Assembly (NCBI GenBank): GCA_019410665.1
Contig: DXSD01000002.1
Coordinates: forward strand, 1 to 35,566
DNA from: Fusobacterium sp.
Lineage (GTDB): Bacteria > Fusobacteriota > Fusobacteriia > Fusobacteriales > Fusobacteriaceae
Direction: 5' to 3'
DNA length: 35,566 nt
Both the position numbers and the translations under genes were made by a program. A model generated the notes under the pieces. That model was not told the DNA's origin. It ran no database searches and saw only the letters and a program-made list of their open reading frames with translations. This document shows, piece by piece, positions 34,821-35,566 of the stretch (its first letter is position 1; each line of letters opens with the position of its first letter).

Positions 34821-35552
34821 TTATTCCACCAATTCAAAATTATATCTCTTATAAACTTTTTTTGCAGTATCAGAGTTTAAAAATTCATAGAATTTAATAA
34901 CTTCCTCTTTAGCTCTATCTTTTATTATTCCATAGCTGTATATTATAGGAGAGTGTAGATTCTCAGGAACAAGATAAACTATTTCGCTATTTTTAAGAAT
35001 CTCAGCATCTGTTTTGTATATAAAAGAGTAATCAACTTCATAGAGGTCAACATATTGTGCAGCACTTCTTACATCTTTAGTAAATACTAAATCATTTTGT
35101 ATTTTTTTCCAAAGTCCAGAGTTTAAAAGAGCTTCTTTAGAGTATCTTCCAGCAGGAACAGTTTCTGGAATACCAATAGCTATCTTATTTCCTGCAATTC
35201 TTTCAAGGGATTGAATGTTTGTCCTTCCAGCTACTACCAATCTATTTTTTAAAATATCTTTTTGAAAATCTTTCTCAACAAATCCTTTTGCATCTAAATC
35301 TTTTAAATCTTTTTGAGAAGCAAAAAAAACTATATCTACAGGGGCACCTGCTAGAACTTGATTTTTTAGTGCTCCAGATCCTCCAAGATTGATATTGATT
35401 TTAGTCCCCTTATTTTCTTTTTCAAATTTTTTACTCAACTCCTCAATTACCCCTTTTAAACTAGCTGCTCCACTTATTGTAATTTCACTAGCTAAAGCAG
35501 TATATGAAAAGATAAAAACTCCTAAAAAAAGAACAAATAATTTTTTTATCAT
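34821..35552 (-). CDS. modA: Molybdate-binding periplasmic protein ModA
   Basis: A 243-residue solute-binding protein. The signal peptide KKLFVLFLGVFIFSYTALA is followed by ISGAASLKGVIEELSKKFE, NLGGSGALKNQVLAGAPVDIVFFAS, NRLVVAG, IAIGIPETVPAGRYSKEAL and DVRSAAQYVDLYEVDYSFIYKTDA. These are the ModA blocks, including the oxyanion-binding Ser/Ala residues near the N-terminus. A GAGGTGA ribosome site is 5 nt before the ATG. It is first in the visible leftward unit; a promoter would lie beyond the right edge. Confidence 0.94.
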   Translation of the reverse strand: MIKKLFVLFLGVFIFSYTALASEITISGAASLKGVIEELSKKFEKENKGTKININLGGSGALKNQVLAGAPVDIVFFASQKDLKDLDAKGFVEKDFQKDILKNRLVVAGRTNIQSLERIAGNKIAIGIPETVPAGRYSKEALLNSGLWKKIQNDLVFTKDVRSAAQYVDLYEVDYSFIYKTDAEILKNSEIVYLVPENLHSPIIYSYGIIKDRAKEEVIKFYEFLNSDTAKKVYKRYNFELVE

Positions 35553-35566
35553 AAACTCACCTCTTT

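Noticed and set aside
34382..34897. 171-codon open frame on the + strand over modB and modA
   Set aside because: It lies antisense to two clear genes, has no ribosome site and no recognisable protein features.

Overview
The window is AT-rich DNA that looks chromosomal, from a Gram-negative-type anaerobe, most likely a Fusobacterium. It has genes for a double-membrane envelope (LpxD, an outer-membrane barrel ending in Phe), but codon use, promoters and strong GGAGG ribosome sites resemble low-GC Firmicutes. The organism is inferred from gene content and style only. No tRNA, rRNA, CRISPR array or complete insertion sequence was seen.

Region 1 (1-5311), sugar catabolism: the 3' end of a MalK/UgpC-type ABC ATPase runs rightward into a bidirectional terminator. 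Facing it is a leftward unit of GH38 alpha-mannosidase, a metal-dependent amidohydrolase and a TrmB-family sugar regulator. Region 2 (5346-14290), maltodextrin locus: a leftward unit (outer-membrane porin, esterase, LpxD-like acyltransferase, small secreted CBM41 protein) diverges from a rightward unit (MalE, MalF, MalG, GH13 cyclomaltodextrinase/neopullulanase). The 195-bp space between them carries two near-perfect TTGACA promoters, each followed directly by a copy of the same 23-bp palindrome. Both arms are therefore probably controlled together. The inferred route is alpha-glucan capture at the surface, passage through the porin, MalEFG import and GH13 cleavage in the cytoplasm. The import ATPase is not next to MalEFG and may be the one at the left edge or one outside the window.

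Region 3 (14305-17411): a small frameshifted gene, then a rightward operon of a HAD phosphatase, a YhdT-like protein and the PanF pantothenate symporter, ending in a bidirectional terminator. Region 4 (17211-23230), leftward housekeeping: TruB, TypA/BipA, an ankyrin-repeat lipoprotein and two small membrane proteins, preceded by a secreted DUF4015 putative glycoside hydrolase. Uridine kinase diverges from the latter. Region 5 (23879-24218): a 340-bp hairpin-rich element with long imperfect inverted ends and flanking TA. It resembles a MITE, and one arm encodes the last residues of SfsA. Region 6 (24170-31681): sfsA; an Rrf2-family regulator whose own promoter holds an 18-bp perfect palindrome; and a five-gene leftward operon rapZ-uvrC-lipoprotein-PP2C phosphatase-yqhQ. 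Region 7 (31707-35552): a ZIP metal transporter and a leftward molybdenum operon modA-modB-MoeA-like-moaC with no modC.

The least ordinary parts are the porin/esterase/LpxD/CBM41 gene set, the paired operators, the hairpin between ribosome site and start codon of the GH13 gene, and the MITE-like element that lengthens SfsA.
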